Source: Pleodorina starrii (lineage: Eukaryota > Chlorophyta > Chlorophyceae > Chlamydomonadales > Volvocaceae). From it: a DNA stretch of 64,000 nucleotides. Below the pieces are notes generated by a model. The model saw only the letters and a list, made by a program, of their open reading frames with translations. It ran no database searches and was not told the DNA's origin. The DNA is taken from NCBI GenBank assembly GCA_030267565.1, contig BRXU01000003.1:8417501-8481500 (forward strand), in the 5' to 3' direction. Within the stretch, counting starts at the first letter, position 1, and every line of letters begins with the position of its first letter. Positions 11,838-27,459 of the stretch are shown piece after piece. The position numbers and the translations under genes were made by a program.

Positions 11838-14660
11838 ACGGGAGCCTTCTGAGCGAGCCTTCTGGGGTAGCGAGCCAGGGTTTTGGCGCCGCTTATGAGC
11901 GGAGCTGAAGGTCCCGCCGGTCCCCGGTCCCCTGTGGGAGGGTTGGGTTTCCGCGCGTTTTGCGGTTTCCCTTCTGTGTGATGTTAGGGCGCGCGCGTCG
12001 ACCGGGCGGGTCGATCTCTGGAGGGGTGCCCTGGGCGATGAGAGACGCGTGCAGTTGCGTCGCAGGTCTTTGCGAGAGTCGTGGTGGAGTTGTGGAGGTA
12101 TGTTATCGAGGCGGCAGGCGACATGCGCTCTCTGGACTTGGCGGTATGAGGTTTGTGTGCGAGTGCGTTGCGGGCGAGTGCTCGTGAAGCCACTTTTTTC
12201 TGTTTCAGGCCGGGGGCCGCGAGCAAGTGGGTGGGTGGGTGGGCGGGCGGCCGTGGGGGGGTGGGCTGCCCACGTATGGTTCTATGATAATGACGGGTTT
12301 TTGCATCAGGCAGGCTGGCTGGCAGGCAGTAGCAGGCAGGCGAGGGTTTGAAGGGACCCGGCGGCGGCGGTGGCAGCGCGACTGTGAATGCGCGGGTGGC
12401 CTACGGTAGTGTGGCGGCATAGTGGGTAGCGTATCTGATCTGATTGTGATTACTTTTTGTCCATGTACGGCCTGTGGCTACGGAGCCGGCGCGGGCAGTG
12501 GCGAGAGCTGTGAAAAGCCTCGGTGGTCTGCGGCGGTTGGGGCTCTGAAGCCTTTGGCGTGTGCATTGCAGGCGGTGTGCATTGCACTGGCCGGGAGGGG
12601 GCGGGGTCGCCGAGGGCATGGGCGCAGGCGCGCCATGCCCTGAGTTGAGCGCCCGTGAGTCATGACCCGTTCCCGTTCAGCCACGCCCCTTTCGCATTCG
12701 GTGGTCGCGCACTTGGATCATCACCGGGGGGCACCTCAGCATGAGCCTCCCTCCGCGCGCGAGCAATTGCGGGCGCCGTTGTGCGGTGGGCCGAAACAAC
12801 TGAGCCGTTCGAATCGCGTCGTTGCTGTGCGAGTCGTTTTGTACGAATCAATTAACCAAGCAACCAACGGTCGGCAGGACTGTTTTAATAGGAGGCTACT
12901 GCGGTGCATCTGCACGCCTGTGCCAGTTCGTTCTTAATATGAGATCTGCGTTGATATGAATTAGTGTGCGTGTGTGTATTTGCGCGAATGTGGGCCGAGT
13001 GGGGCTTGTTCCTCTACAGGACGCACTCGCGCGAATCTAGATGCCGATTCGGCGCAGGGCGGTCCCCGAGCCTACTTGCACAAAAATATACAACATTACT
13101 TTGCTCCGAATCCGTGTTAAGGATAAGGATAAGGAAGCTTTGCATTACGTGTGATCCTCCAGCGAGGCTGGTGCCGGGCTGAGCCGGGTGCGGCGCCTCG
13201 ATTGCGCGGACTACGTCCCAACATACGTCCCAACATGCGTCGAAAACTGCGGGCGGGGTTGGGTGGCGGTGGCGGTGGAGGGGCTCCTGTTGGGGGTGAG
13301 ATTCTGATCCTGCTCCGACGCGGCTCTTTTGGTCGCTTGTTGCTGCGGGTCGGTTGGGGTCGCCGCTGGGGGTCGCACAGCTTGACGGGGAGGGAGAGCG
13401 ACGCGCACGGATTGCGCGTGGGTGTGTGGGAATGTTGTGGGTGTGCTGCAGAAATAGAGGTGCCGAGATCTGCCGCTCGATGCTGTGTTGTTATGTAAGC
13501 TATGATGCGGAGGAGGAGGAGGGGCGAGAGGGCGTTCCCAAAAGCACGGGGGGCTTGCTTACCCGGGCTTGCACGCGCGCGTGCCAGCCAAGCCCCCCTG
13601 TTTACGATACCGTGTGTGTCAGGAGATGACCCATCAGGGCGCGGGCGGGCGGGCGGTGCACCCGGGCCTCCGCACCGCACCGAGCTGCAGTACACTGAGT
13701 AGTAGTCGGGTGATGTGACGCGAGGGACGGCGGCGCCTCGCGTACACTGCACTGCGGGGGGCTGCTGCTGCTGCTGCCTCGCTTCTGAGTGGTACTTAGG
13801 GGGGAGGTTGTATCCGGATCTGTGTGCCTGCCACATCGGTGCATATGAAAGCGCACGTTGCTCGGAATTGATTTGCGTACCACATTGCGTGTGGCTTTGG
13901 TTTGCGGCTTGGGTGTGGGTGTGTTTGTGTGTGGCGGCGCAACCCGGAGACTGAGGTGGGCTTGGAGAAGTGGGAACACACCCGGCTGCTGGGGCAGCTG
14001 CGTGGGCGCGCCCCCTCCCTTTTGTAAGCAGGTGCAGCAGCGAAGAGAGAGAGTGAGAGATTGCTGGCGGGTTGGCGGTTGGCATCCATCTATTTATCCC
14101 TGTCTGTGTACCGTATTTCACTATGAGGCGCCTACCGTATCCCGGCCGTGCATGTAACCTTCCCTGGAGCGGGCAGTCCTCCCGTGCGCTGGCAACTGGC
14201 AGGACTTCCATCGACTTTGTGACTTCGTAACGCACTTTGAGTTTGACGCGTAGGGTGAAGAGAACCGCAGCCGCAGAGGCGGGGTGGCGCCAGCGCCTGT
14301 GGAGTGGCTGCATCGCCGCATGCAATGCAACCTGCAACGACCCACGTCATGTGCCACATCAGGAAGTAAAGGGTGCGCAGCCGCTTGCATGAAGGGTTGA
14401 CGTAATCGGGCCGCCCCGTAGCAGAGGATGCAGCCAGGCAGGCACGCGAGCAGCCAGGCAGACGGTGGGAAAACCGGGGGGGGGGGCAGAGATCCCGGGA
14501 GGCGCTTCTCGCCGGGGCGAGACAAATCGAATCAATCCGGGGCGAGAGCGCGAGACAACGAAGCAAAATCGTCGAAAGCGCTAAGTTGCAGAGGATTCAA
14601 CAGGCACCGCCCCATTGCGCCAATCTCTACCCTCTAGCAGTACCTCTCAGGGAGTGGATG
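11838..14660. other. Tail-to-tail spacer between tektin and the next minus-strand gene
   Basis: No convincing exon is seen on either strand; open frames here lack splice continuity and protein-like composition. The first TGTAA on the plus strand after the tektin stop is at 13492-13496, with others near 14024 and 14151, so the tektin 3' UTR may be long. A short duplicated ACGTCCCAACAT motif occurs near 13204-13225 and a GGATAA triplication near 13121. Confidence 0.5.
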
Positions 14661-14673
14661 CAGTTTTAATTCA

Positions 14674-14678
14674 TTACA
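14674..14678 (-). terminator. TGTAA polyadenylation signal of the gene at 15126-18110
   Basis: TTACA on the plus strand reads TGTAA on the minus strand, about 450 bases after the stop codon at 15126. TGTAA is the established polyadenylation signal of volvocine algae, and no closer copy was seen. Confidence 0.6.
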
Positions 14679-15002
14679 GAGGAGGTGGATAACAGCTACA
14701 TAGTGCGTTTGATGCAGGAATGAGCGCCGGGCGCCCATTGCTGGAAAGTACGGCGGCAGACGCATCCACCAGGCCGTGGAAGCACTGCCGCCACACTCCC
14801 ACACACACACACACACGCACGCACGCACGCACACGCAAATACACACACACGCATACCCACCCAACCCAGGGAAAGCTACCCCGGCAGCGCTCCGTTTTAT
14901 TTCCCGCGGGGCACGCCTCCTCCTCCTTCGCCGCCTCCTCTTCCCCTTCAGGAAGGTGCAGCTTTTCCGTTTCGGAAAGGTTCACGATCGCAGGGCCTCA
15001 AG

Positions 15003-15090
15003 CAAACACACCCCAGCCAGCCAGCCACCCAGCCACTCAGCCACCCAGCCACCCAGCCACTCAGCCACCCAGCCACCCAGCCACCCAGTC
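15003..15090. repeat. CAGCCACC/CAGCCACT tandem repeat in 3' UTR
   Basis: About ten imperfect 8-base units within the presumed 3' UTR of the minus-strand gene that stops at 15126. Confidence 0.85.
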
Positions 15091-15125
15091 GGGCTGGTGC
15101 CGCGGACATGTTTCCGCCGACAGCC

Positions 15126-18110
15126 CTAGTCGCCGCCCCTCCTCAGAAAGCTCAGCGCCGCCTTCATCCGCGCCACAATGTCCCGGTGCCGGTGCTCCTC
15201 CTCCTCCCCCTCATCGACCCGACTGCTGCGCTCCACCGCAACATGCCCTCCCCACGACCGAACCCGCCCCGGCAACTGGTCTCCGGGGCGGCGGCCCCCA
15301 CCAACGGATGAACCAGGCAGCGGCAGCGGTGGTGGCGGCAGCGGTGGTGGCGGCAGCGGTGGTGGCGGCAGCGGTGGTGGCGGTGGCAGCGCGTGTGGAG
15401 CTGCACACACGGGTGAGGACGAGGACGAGGACGAGGGCGAGGACGAGGACGAGGGTGAAGGCGAAGGCGAAGGCGAAGGCGCCTCCTGTGCACAGATGTC
15501 CGATGGGATGCCGACGGGCGGCAGGGCGGCAGAGACGTGGTGTCCGCTTTGGGCTTGACGCTGGAGGTCGATGTGCCGCCCACCCGCTCTGCAGCTGCCC
15601 CCGCCGCCTCTCAGCAGTCGAAAGAGGCGCCGACTGCTTCTGCTGCTGCCGCTGGCGATGGGGGTGCCGAGATCGGGGCAAGAAAACTGCGGGGAGGAGA
15701 CGGAGGCGGAGGTGGAGGTGGGCGAGGGGGAAGGAGCGGCGGTGATGGAAGCGGGGGAGGCCGCAACCCAGGAACCGTCGCCGTACTCCGCCGTGATGGC
15801 AGCCGCCGCCGCCGCCGCCGCCGTCGCCGCCGCCGCCGCCGCCGTCGTCGTCGCCGCCGCCGCCGCCGTCGTCGTCGCCACCGCCGCCACCTCCATCGTC
15901 GGCGCTGTCGCCGCCGTTGGCAGACGGGAAGCTTGGGAAGGGGGCGAGAGGGGAGGCTGCAGTTGCGGCGGCGGCTGCGGCAGCTGGCAGACATCCGCTG
16001 TGGAGGTGGTGAGTTTGAGGAGAGGCGGAAGGGGCGGCCGACCCACCTGAGGGCTTCCGCCGCCGCCACCTGTGCCGCCGACGCCGGGCGTGCCGCCGCT
16101 GCCCCAGCCGTGTGGCAGCAGCGTTTGCTGATAGGGGCCAGGGAGGGGCCCGCAAGGCGGCGTCTGCGGCGCCGGTGGCGGAGCGAGGTCTGCGGGGAAG
16201 GTGAAGGGTGATGCAGGCGCCTGCGCGGGGAAGGCGGGTGGGCGGGTGGGTGGGTGCGTTGGGGGCGCCCTTGTCATGTTGCGATCCTCATATGGCTGCA
16301 CCTCATATGTGGCGCCCGACAGCGCAGAGGCGGCAGGCGGCAGTCCCGCAATAGTCCCTCATCGGCCCTCATCCCGTTCCTAATCCGCCTGACCCACCTC
16401 GCCAAACTCGCTACCGTTGCCGTAGTAGCCGTAGCCGTAGCCGCCGCCTGCCTCCTGTCTAAACCCGGCTTCGCCCGCACCCAGCTCATCTCCAACACCC
16501 AAGCCGAGGCCCAGCGTGGTCAGGTGCTGGTTCGTGCTGCTGCTGTTGCTGCTGTTGCTGCTGTTGCTGTCACCTCCTCCATTGCCGCCACCTCCTCCAT
16601 CCCCTCCGTCTCCACTGCAATCTCCATCACCGTAGTCGCCGCGCACCTCCCCGCCCCCGCCCCCCGTTGGCACAACGGGCCCCTCCTCGGCAGGCAACTT
16701 GGGAATGCGCGCCTCCGCCGTGCCGCCGTACTGCTGTACGGCGCTGACGAAACCCCACCTGAGGCTGGTGCTCCCTGGAGTGCCCAGGAGCCTCTTGCGC
16801 GGCGTCGGAGCCACCACCTCTAGCAGCGCAGCCATACCAGCCAACACAGCCGGCGGTGACGTCGGCGGCGACAACTCCGGCGTCGGCTGCTGCCAGGGCC
16901 ACGCATGCATCATCAGGCGCGACGACAACGGCGGCTCGTCGAATGCACCTGGTGCCGACGTGCCGCCGCCGGCGGCGGCGGCGGCGGCGGCGGCTCCGCC
17001 GCCGTCTTGGCCGGTGCCGTGCACATGCACGTGCGCCCAGCCACCACCAATGACGCCGCCGCCGCCGCTGCCGCCGCAGAACATCAGTGGGGCTGAGCAG
17101 GGTGCGTCAGAGCCGGACAGCGCTCCAGGGATGGGGAGCTGGCCGAAGGATTGGCCGGGGGCGGAGGAGGGCTGCAGGGGCGAGCAATGGGCCGCCGGTT
17201 GCGGCAGAGTGGGCCGCAGGGCCAGACCGCCGACACCGCCCCTGCCGGCGCCGGTGCCCTCCTCGGCTGCAGGCGACTGTTGGCACTGGTTCTGGTACTG
17301 GTGCGGACGGCTCTGCAGCGGCAGGCGGTGGTGGTGCTGGTGGTGCGGAGGTGGCGGCGGCGGAGGCATGATGCTGGCGGCAGCGGAGGCGGTGCCGCCT
17401 ACGGGGACGCACCCCGGGAGGCTGACGGCGCCTTCGGCTGAGGAGGCCTTCAGCGGACCATCGCTGCCGCCGCCGCCGCTGCCGTACTCCCCGGGTCCTG
17501 CCGCCGCCACCGGGCTCAAGGCACCTGTGTTGGAGCTGGTGGGCGCGAAGGGAGCTCGGGCAGCCAAGCCGCGGGCGCGCCCGGACGTGGGTCCCTCCCC
17601 CCAGGCGGCTGGCCGGGACTCCAGGGTGCTCCAGGGGACCTCTGAGGACTGCTGCAACAGCGGAAGCGACGTCGAGAAGGGACTCAGGGGAGCGCTCACG
17701 TCTGCCGCCGCCGCCGGCGAGCCCGTGTCGGTGCCCCAGTGCAACCTGTGATGCAGCACCTCGCGACTGCTGCCGCCGCCGCCGCCGTAGGGTCCAGGGG
17801 GGCCGGCGGTAAGCAGCGAAGTGCCGCGGTGCCCCCGCGGTCCGACGCCGCCGCTGAAGCTGGTCGGGCCACCGCCGCCGGCGGCGGCGCCGCCGCCGCC
17901 GCCGTCACAGTCGCTGAGAGATGTCCTGGAGAAGGGGGTGGGTCTGGCGGGGCGGGGCGAGTGCAGCAGCATGGCCGGGATTTGGGCCGCGGACAAGCCG
18001 CGCATGCGGTTCCGGAGCGCGGCGGTCGTCTCCAGGCCGCCGTAGGGTTGGACCTGTTGCGAGGTGCTGACGGCCCGCCGGGGGAGAGACCAGTCCTCCG
18101 GCTCCAGAGC
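15126..18110 (-). CDS. Unidentified low-complexity protein, 5' end unresolved
   Basis: Two coding blocks are supported: 15126-16301 and 16398 to about 18110, joined at phase 0 by a 96-base intron (GSEFGE then VQPYEDRNM). Together they encode more than 950 residues. The upstream block opens after a likely acceptor near 18111 (…CTTCAG then GGCGCAGATG) and contains protein-like stretches such as ALEPEDWSLPRRA, QQVQPYGGLETTAALRNR, PPAVLAGMAALLEVV and TSLRWGFVSAVQQYGG. Most of the rest is Gly/Ser/Pro/Ala/Gln-rich. The C terminus is RHRDIVARMKAALSFLRRGGD, a basic amphipathic tail. An internal Met near 18005 could be a start, but the in-frame sequence above it also looks coding, so more exons probably lie beyond the hexamer array. 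No known domain was recognised; regulatory or RNA-binding roles would be guesses. Confidence 0.55.
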
Positions 18111-18210
18111 ATCTGCGCCCCTGAAGCCGAGTGCCGAGTCGGGCCGGCTCCGCGGAGCGGCGGTGGAGGCGTGCGGGTGGGCGGCGGCCGCGGCGTCGAC
18201 AGAGTCGCAG

Positions 18211-22089
<3,879 letters not shown>

Positions 22090-25000
22090 GGGTGGCTGAC
22101 ACTTTGCGGGCAGGGCTGTGGATATGTAGGAAATCGCCAAGCCCAACGTGCCTCTGCCTCGTTAGTTTGACCCGTGCCTTTGCCTACAGCATCTTAGGAG
22201 CACCAAGTAGGTTGGTCCAGCTCTCCAGCATGAGGTGAAGAAACCAACCCACATGAGCTCGGATTGGGTTGGGTACACCTACACCCACATCTACTGGAAG
22301 GATGGGTGGCGTCCAAACGGGACCAGCTGTCCTCCTAGCTGCTAACTGTGCGGCGTGTTGAAGCAGCCAAGGTCCCCGCCCGCCGGTGGCACCCCAGGTG
22401 CAGGTGTGGCTGGTCACATTGGTCGTACATTTTGCAGCTGGCGGGCACGGTGGCATGCAAGATACGGTACGTGTGGCCGATCTCGTAGAACAAGAGCTTG
22501 CTCCCTACATGTTCCGTAATCTCGCCACAATGCAGCCGGCGGCTGCAAGCTTGCAACCAACCGCTCATCGCTTCACCGCACAGAACACCCCCGCCCGCCT
22601 GTACCCGCACCGCCCTCAAAACAGCCAGCAACCAAACCCGCCCGGGGGCTGCCGCCACTTCCCTCCTCCCCCCAAAACCCAAACCCGCCCCCCTTCCTGT
22701 CCTCGTCAAGTCGCCATCCTGTCCGCCCACTTCCAACGGGCCACCCACCCAGCCGCCCCCCACCCGCCAGCCGGCAACTGGATCCCTCCCCCAGCACCCC
22801 CAGCACCCCCAGCACACCCAGCTGCCGGCACCCCCCTGGTACGGTAGTAGGACGGCAGCAGCCACAGCGCCGACGATCACTGCACGATCACGCCAATCAC
22901 GCCAACGACAGTCGCACCCCGAGCCCTCGCCTCGCCTCGTTGACAGGAAAGGCAACCCCAGAGCTCCCGAAACGGCCTCGATGGGTCCTCCATCGGTGCG
23001 GCGGCCATAACGGCAGCAGCAGCAGCAACACGAGCGAGCAAGGCCGCCAGCCAATGACGGCGCGATCTGGCTCGGAGCTTGCCCCCGGTGCAGCTCTCGC
23101 CTGCTGCCTGTAGAGCCCAGACGGCAACCAGACCGTGCATCCCTGACACACACCAGACACCACGCGCGGCGTGCAAAGCAAAGCCAAGCCTATCACAGGA
23201 TCCGGACATGCAGCAAAGCACAGCACAACACCGGGTTCCGAAGGGGGGAGATACATGCGTAACGTTTTCACGATACGCTTTGCCGTTTGCTCCTTTGTTT
23301 GTTCGTGAGCAGGAAGTCAATGCCTCGCAATGTCAGTCACTCTGCTCCACACGATCGAGGCAACTAGTCGTACACATCTAGTCGTACAATCCGTCCGTAC
23401 TCTCGAGCAGCTCGCCAGGATGTCCGTACATAAAGACGTACGGCCCAACCCCCCAAGTCACGCCCTACTACCGGTAATCCATGCACACACACGGTTCAAC
23501 GCATCGACGGGTCTCCAAATGAAAGCACACGGAAAGCACACGGACAGGGGCAAATCGAAACGGGTGGCATTCATCTCCTCTCCCCAGAAAAAAAGCGTTC
23601 ATTCATCTCCCAACAACCGAAAAGGCACATTGAAACGAAATGCACGCCGCTGTCAGCGAGCTCATCCAGTAGACGCGAAGCATAGCGGCAAACACACCAC
23701 CCGACACCAGCAGCAGCAGCAGCAGCAGCAAATGCAAAGCGACACACCAGACACCACCATCGGCCCACGGTCCGTAGGGGCGTTGGAAGGGCGCGGCTCC
23801 CGGAGCCGCCCTCCGCCCGCCGAGCGCCGACCAGTCGTTTCGGCAGCAGCCTCTCCGGCCTCTCAAAAATGCATCCCCTTAACATACCGGTACACATATA
23901 TAGAAATTCAAATCTTCCGCGCTCCATTTTTCCGTTATGATGCCAACCCAAGTTGCGCCGCACGGGCATGACGTCCCCTCCGCCAAATCAAGGGGCGCGT
24001 TGTGTCGCGTCGCTTTGGGGGATATGCCCCATGCCGGCGCCCACCCATGACCGCCACAGTTCACAGCCCCAGTTGTACGACTTGTACGACGGAATCCGGA
24101 AATACCGGTACCACATTGCCAAATCAACCACGTGACTGAGGGCCTAACCGCCTGCACGCAAACGTCCCAGGCGATTGCGGAGGCCTGCGTCCCCAAGTGG
24201 TCAGCTCTATGAACGAGTTATCAGACCCCGGCTACACGATTGCTACACGGCGCCAGAAATGGTACAACAATTTTCCGACTCGACACCGGCGCACACCCAC
24301 CGGATGGGGCCCCTCCGTCTCCATCTGGAGAGCTGCGCCTCTTTGGGGCCTCTTTCGCTTTCAACGCCTCGCTCACACAAGCCATAACGCCCACCGGGCA
24401 GACGACTGAACAGACACCTTTCCCCGCCAGAAGAAAACGGTAACGATAACGGTAACGGTAACGGTTGCGAACCGGCCTACGGTACCCGAGGACGAGCTCA
24501 AGAGTATACACAGCTCAGAAGCACACACGCCTTGGCGCCTCCCTCCTCTCTTGTGGGTACCGGTAGATGGGCAAGACATACAACACACACACACGAGCGG
24601 TGGGGACACACCGCCACACACGAGATACAAACGCATTCGGAAGAACGGTTATCCCTTCCCCCGAAACCCTAAAGAGTAAGAGTGGGAGCAGGGCCTATGT
24701 GCCGGTCCCCTCTCCGCGGACCTACCAAGGCCGCTACCCCCGCTGCCTGGACAGGGAAGGACAGTGACCTGAACGCTTCGAGCCATACGCACTTCACGAC
24801 GCGAACGCCGCGCCTACACTCGCCAATTGGAAGCCGGCCGCAAAAGCACACGGTTGCATACTTGCATTCCAGGTACCAGGTATCAGGTACCAGGCTATCA
24901 GGTATCAGAGCACACACTCCTCATGGGCAGGGCAGCGCCGCTCAACTCGCGGTTGGGGAGACACACAACCGAGTCTCAGACCGCTCACCTCGCCACGCCG

Positions 25001-25246
25001 CTCTCGCGCTCCCGAAATACAGGTGCCCTCCCTCCAAAAAAGCATCTCCCTCCCGCGCCTGCTGCCCATCTCTCGTCCCTCGTGAATGCACGTCGTCTTC
25101 CGCACCCGCCTGCTGCCAGCACACGCACCCCCCACTCCGCGGCCCCATGCATGAATGCATACATGGATGGACAGCCCGCTATACCCGTACCTCTTCTTGT
25201 GCTGCCCAACGACCCCAACAACCCCAACGACCCCAACGGTCCTGCC
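22090..25246. other. Region without a firm gene; possible upstream exon of the preceding minus-strand gene
   Basis: No exon could be joined with confidence. The most protein-like piece is on the minus strand at about 22545-22400, reading GEITEHVGSKLLFYEIGHTY, with a plausible acceptor (GCTTGCAG) upstream and possible donors at ACAC|GTACCG and AAAAT|GTACGA. It could be an exon upstream of the hexamer array. The region also includes the 3' UTR of the BTB gene that stops at 25247, a CAG run at 23709-23727, ACGGTA/CGGTAA repeats at 24438-24465, and short CAGGTA/TCAGG repeats at 24868-24910. Confidence 0.35.
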
Positions 25247-27428
25247 TCAGCCCTGCAGCGTGAGAGTGCAGTACAGCCGCAGTACTCCTCCCACCGTCAA
25301 CGCGCTACCGCTCTCCCACCAGGACGGCTCCAGACCCGACAGACCGCTCCAAACCTCCCACCGCCCGCCCCTGCTGCCGCCCCCCCCCCGCCGCCGCCGC
25401 CCCTGCTGCGGCTGCGGCTGCTGCGCAACCCACCCCACCTCCGCACCCGCCGCGCCACCCGACCCTGCGCCGACGACGCCTGCTGCCGCCGGTGGTGGCA
25501 GCACGATTGACGGCGACGGCGACGGCGGCGGCGGCGGCAACAGCACGCAGGGAGTCTGGACCAGCTGCCAGGCGGGCCGCCCGGAGACGTCCACGACACC
25601 CACCGTGCAGCTCGCGATGGACAGAGGCGCACAGCTGCTGCTGCTGCTGCCGGCTCCGAAACCGCTGAAACCACTGAAACCACTACCGCGTGCCGCGCCG
25701 GGCGAAGCCTGTTGCCGGGACAGGGAAGCCTCCTCGTCATCGCCGAATGGGTCGTCGTTGTCATTGTCGTCGCCGGCCCCCCAGGGCGCGGTGCACACAA
25801 CGCCCAGCTGCAGCTGCAGACGACCCGCAGAGGCCGACCAGCCAGCACCCGGGACAGCCGCGGCGCCGGCGGCGGGGGTAGCGGCTGCGCCGGCGACGGC
25901 CGCGGCGGCGGCGGCGGCGGCGGTGCGCGCGCCGTCGGCTGCCGCGGCGCTGGCGGTCACGAAGCGCGTGGCGAGGTGCCAGCAGTAGCCCCCCAGGAAC
26001 ACGGGCGGACTGACTGCCGCCTCTCCGCCAAGCTGAGGCCCACCGACGCCTGCGGGTTGGGCATGAGAGCCAGCGAGGAGGGTGTTGGCCGAGTGAGGGG
26101 AGGTGAGGACAGGGCGCATGCGAAAGCAGGGTGGTTCAAACGCAGGGCGCTTGCGACAGCTGGAGGGGCGAGGAGGAGAGGGCGGCAGCGGCAGCGGCAC
26201 ACACGCGCGAGGTGGCGAGGCAGCGAACTCACGGCGGCGCGGCAGCTACATGCGACAACAGCGCTAAGTTGGAAATTCTGTGGAAGCGCGAACCCAACCC
26301 CGCCGTAGTTCGAAACCTTAAGCCCACTCCTCCTTCAGTCCGCTTCGCTCCCGGGGGGGGGGCCTTTTACCTGTCAGATGCAGTCGTACATCCCGAATGT
26401 CGCGGGTCCACTCGATGCGCCGGGACGTACTGTACGGCAGCCGGCGCGGAAGGCGCGGCGGCGCCGGCGGGGCGGGCACGTCGGCGGCGCATGCCGCCAG
26501 TGGCCCGGCAGCTTCCACGACCTCCCCGCAGCTGCTGCAGCACCGGGGGCCCTTGTTTACGTTTACGTTACCGCTTACATCTCCGGATGTGAGCGCTGCC
26601 AGGATCAGAACCCCCGAGGCGCCGCTGACGGAGCGACTGAGCGCCGCCGACCCCGCATCCGACATACACGCAGGCTCGGAACGCGCCGGCTGGGGCTGTG
26701 ACGGGTGCGCCGCCGCCGCTTGCTGCGCGAGTCCCGCGGTGGGCGCTTCGATGGGGGAGTCGCAGGCCGCATCGCCCCCGCTGCCAGGGCCGGAGCTGCA
26801 CCGCTCCCCTCCCGAGATACAGGTACAGGTCGAGGTAAAGGTAGAGGTGGAGGTCGAGGTAGAGCAGCAGGCGGAAGCATAGGCGTCGGCCGCCGCCGCT
26901 GCTGCTTCTGCTGGGGCTACTGTTGCCGCCGCTGCCGGTGCCGCCGCCACCGCTGCCGGTGCTGTGTCGGCGGTGGCGAGCTCCGCTCCGCCGGCGTCTG
27001 CCGCGGCGGAGGCAGCAGCTGCTGCCGCGGCGGCGGCGGCCGATGCCTCCGCCAGCAGCATGTGGTGCAGCCTGTGTGGCGATCAAGGGGCGGGACCGGA
27101 CGGACGGAGGACGAGGCACGTGAGGACAAGGAACCGGCGCTGGGGCGGCTCCACAGGCAGGGAGTGCCAGGGAGGCGGCGGAAGCCGGGGGGAGGGGGAG
27201 GGGGAGCACACACGCAGCCAACTCTCGCCGCCCTCGCCCCCGCACACACCGGGCTCCAGCCTACCCCTGGATAGCACCCTCCCCGCCTCCCAAACACGCA
27301 TACACATATACACACGCACCTCAGTTCCCGCAGCCCCGGCAGAGACGGCGCCACGGTGGTCCGGTAGTGCGGCGTCAGTTGGTCGTACCGCACCAACCGC
27401 AACAGCGACTCAACCTCGGGGGGGCCCA

Positions 27429-27459
<31 letters not shown>

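Noticed and set aside
13117..14337. 406-codon minus-strand frame in the tektin 3' spacer
   Set aside because: Composition is unlike neighbouring exons, there is no recognisable motif, and it overlaps the expected 3' UTR region.
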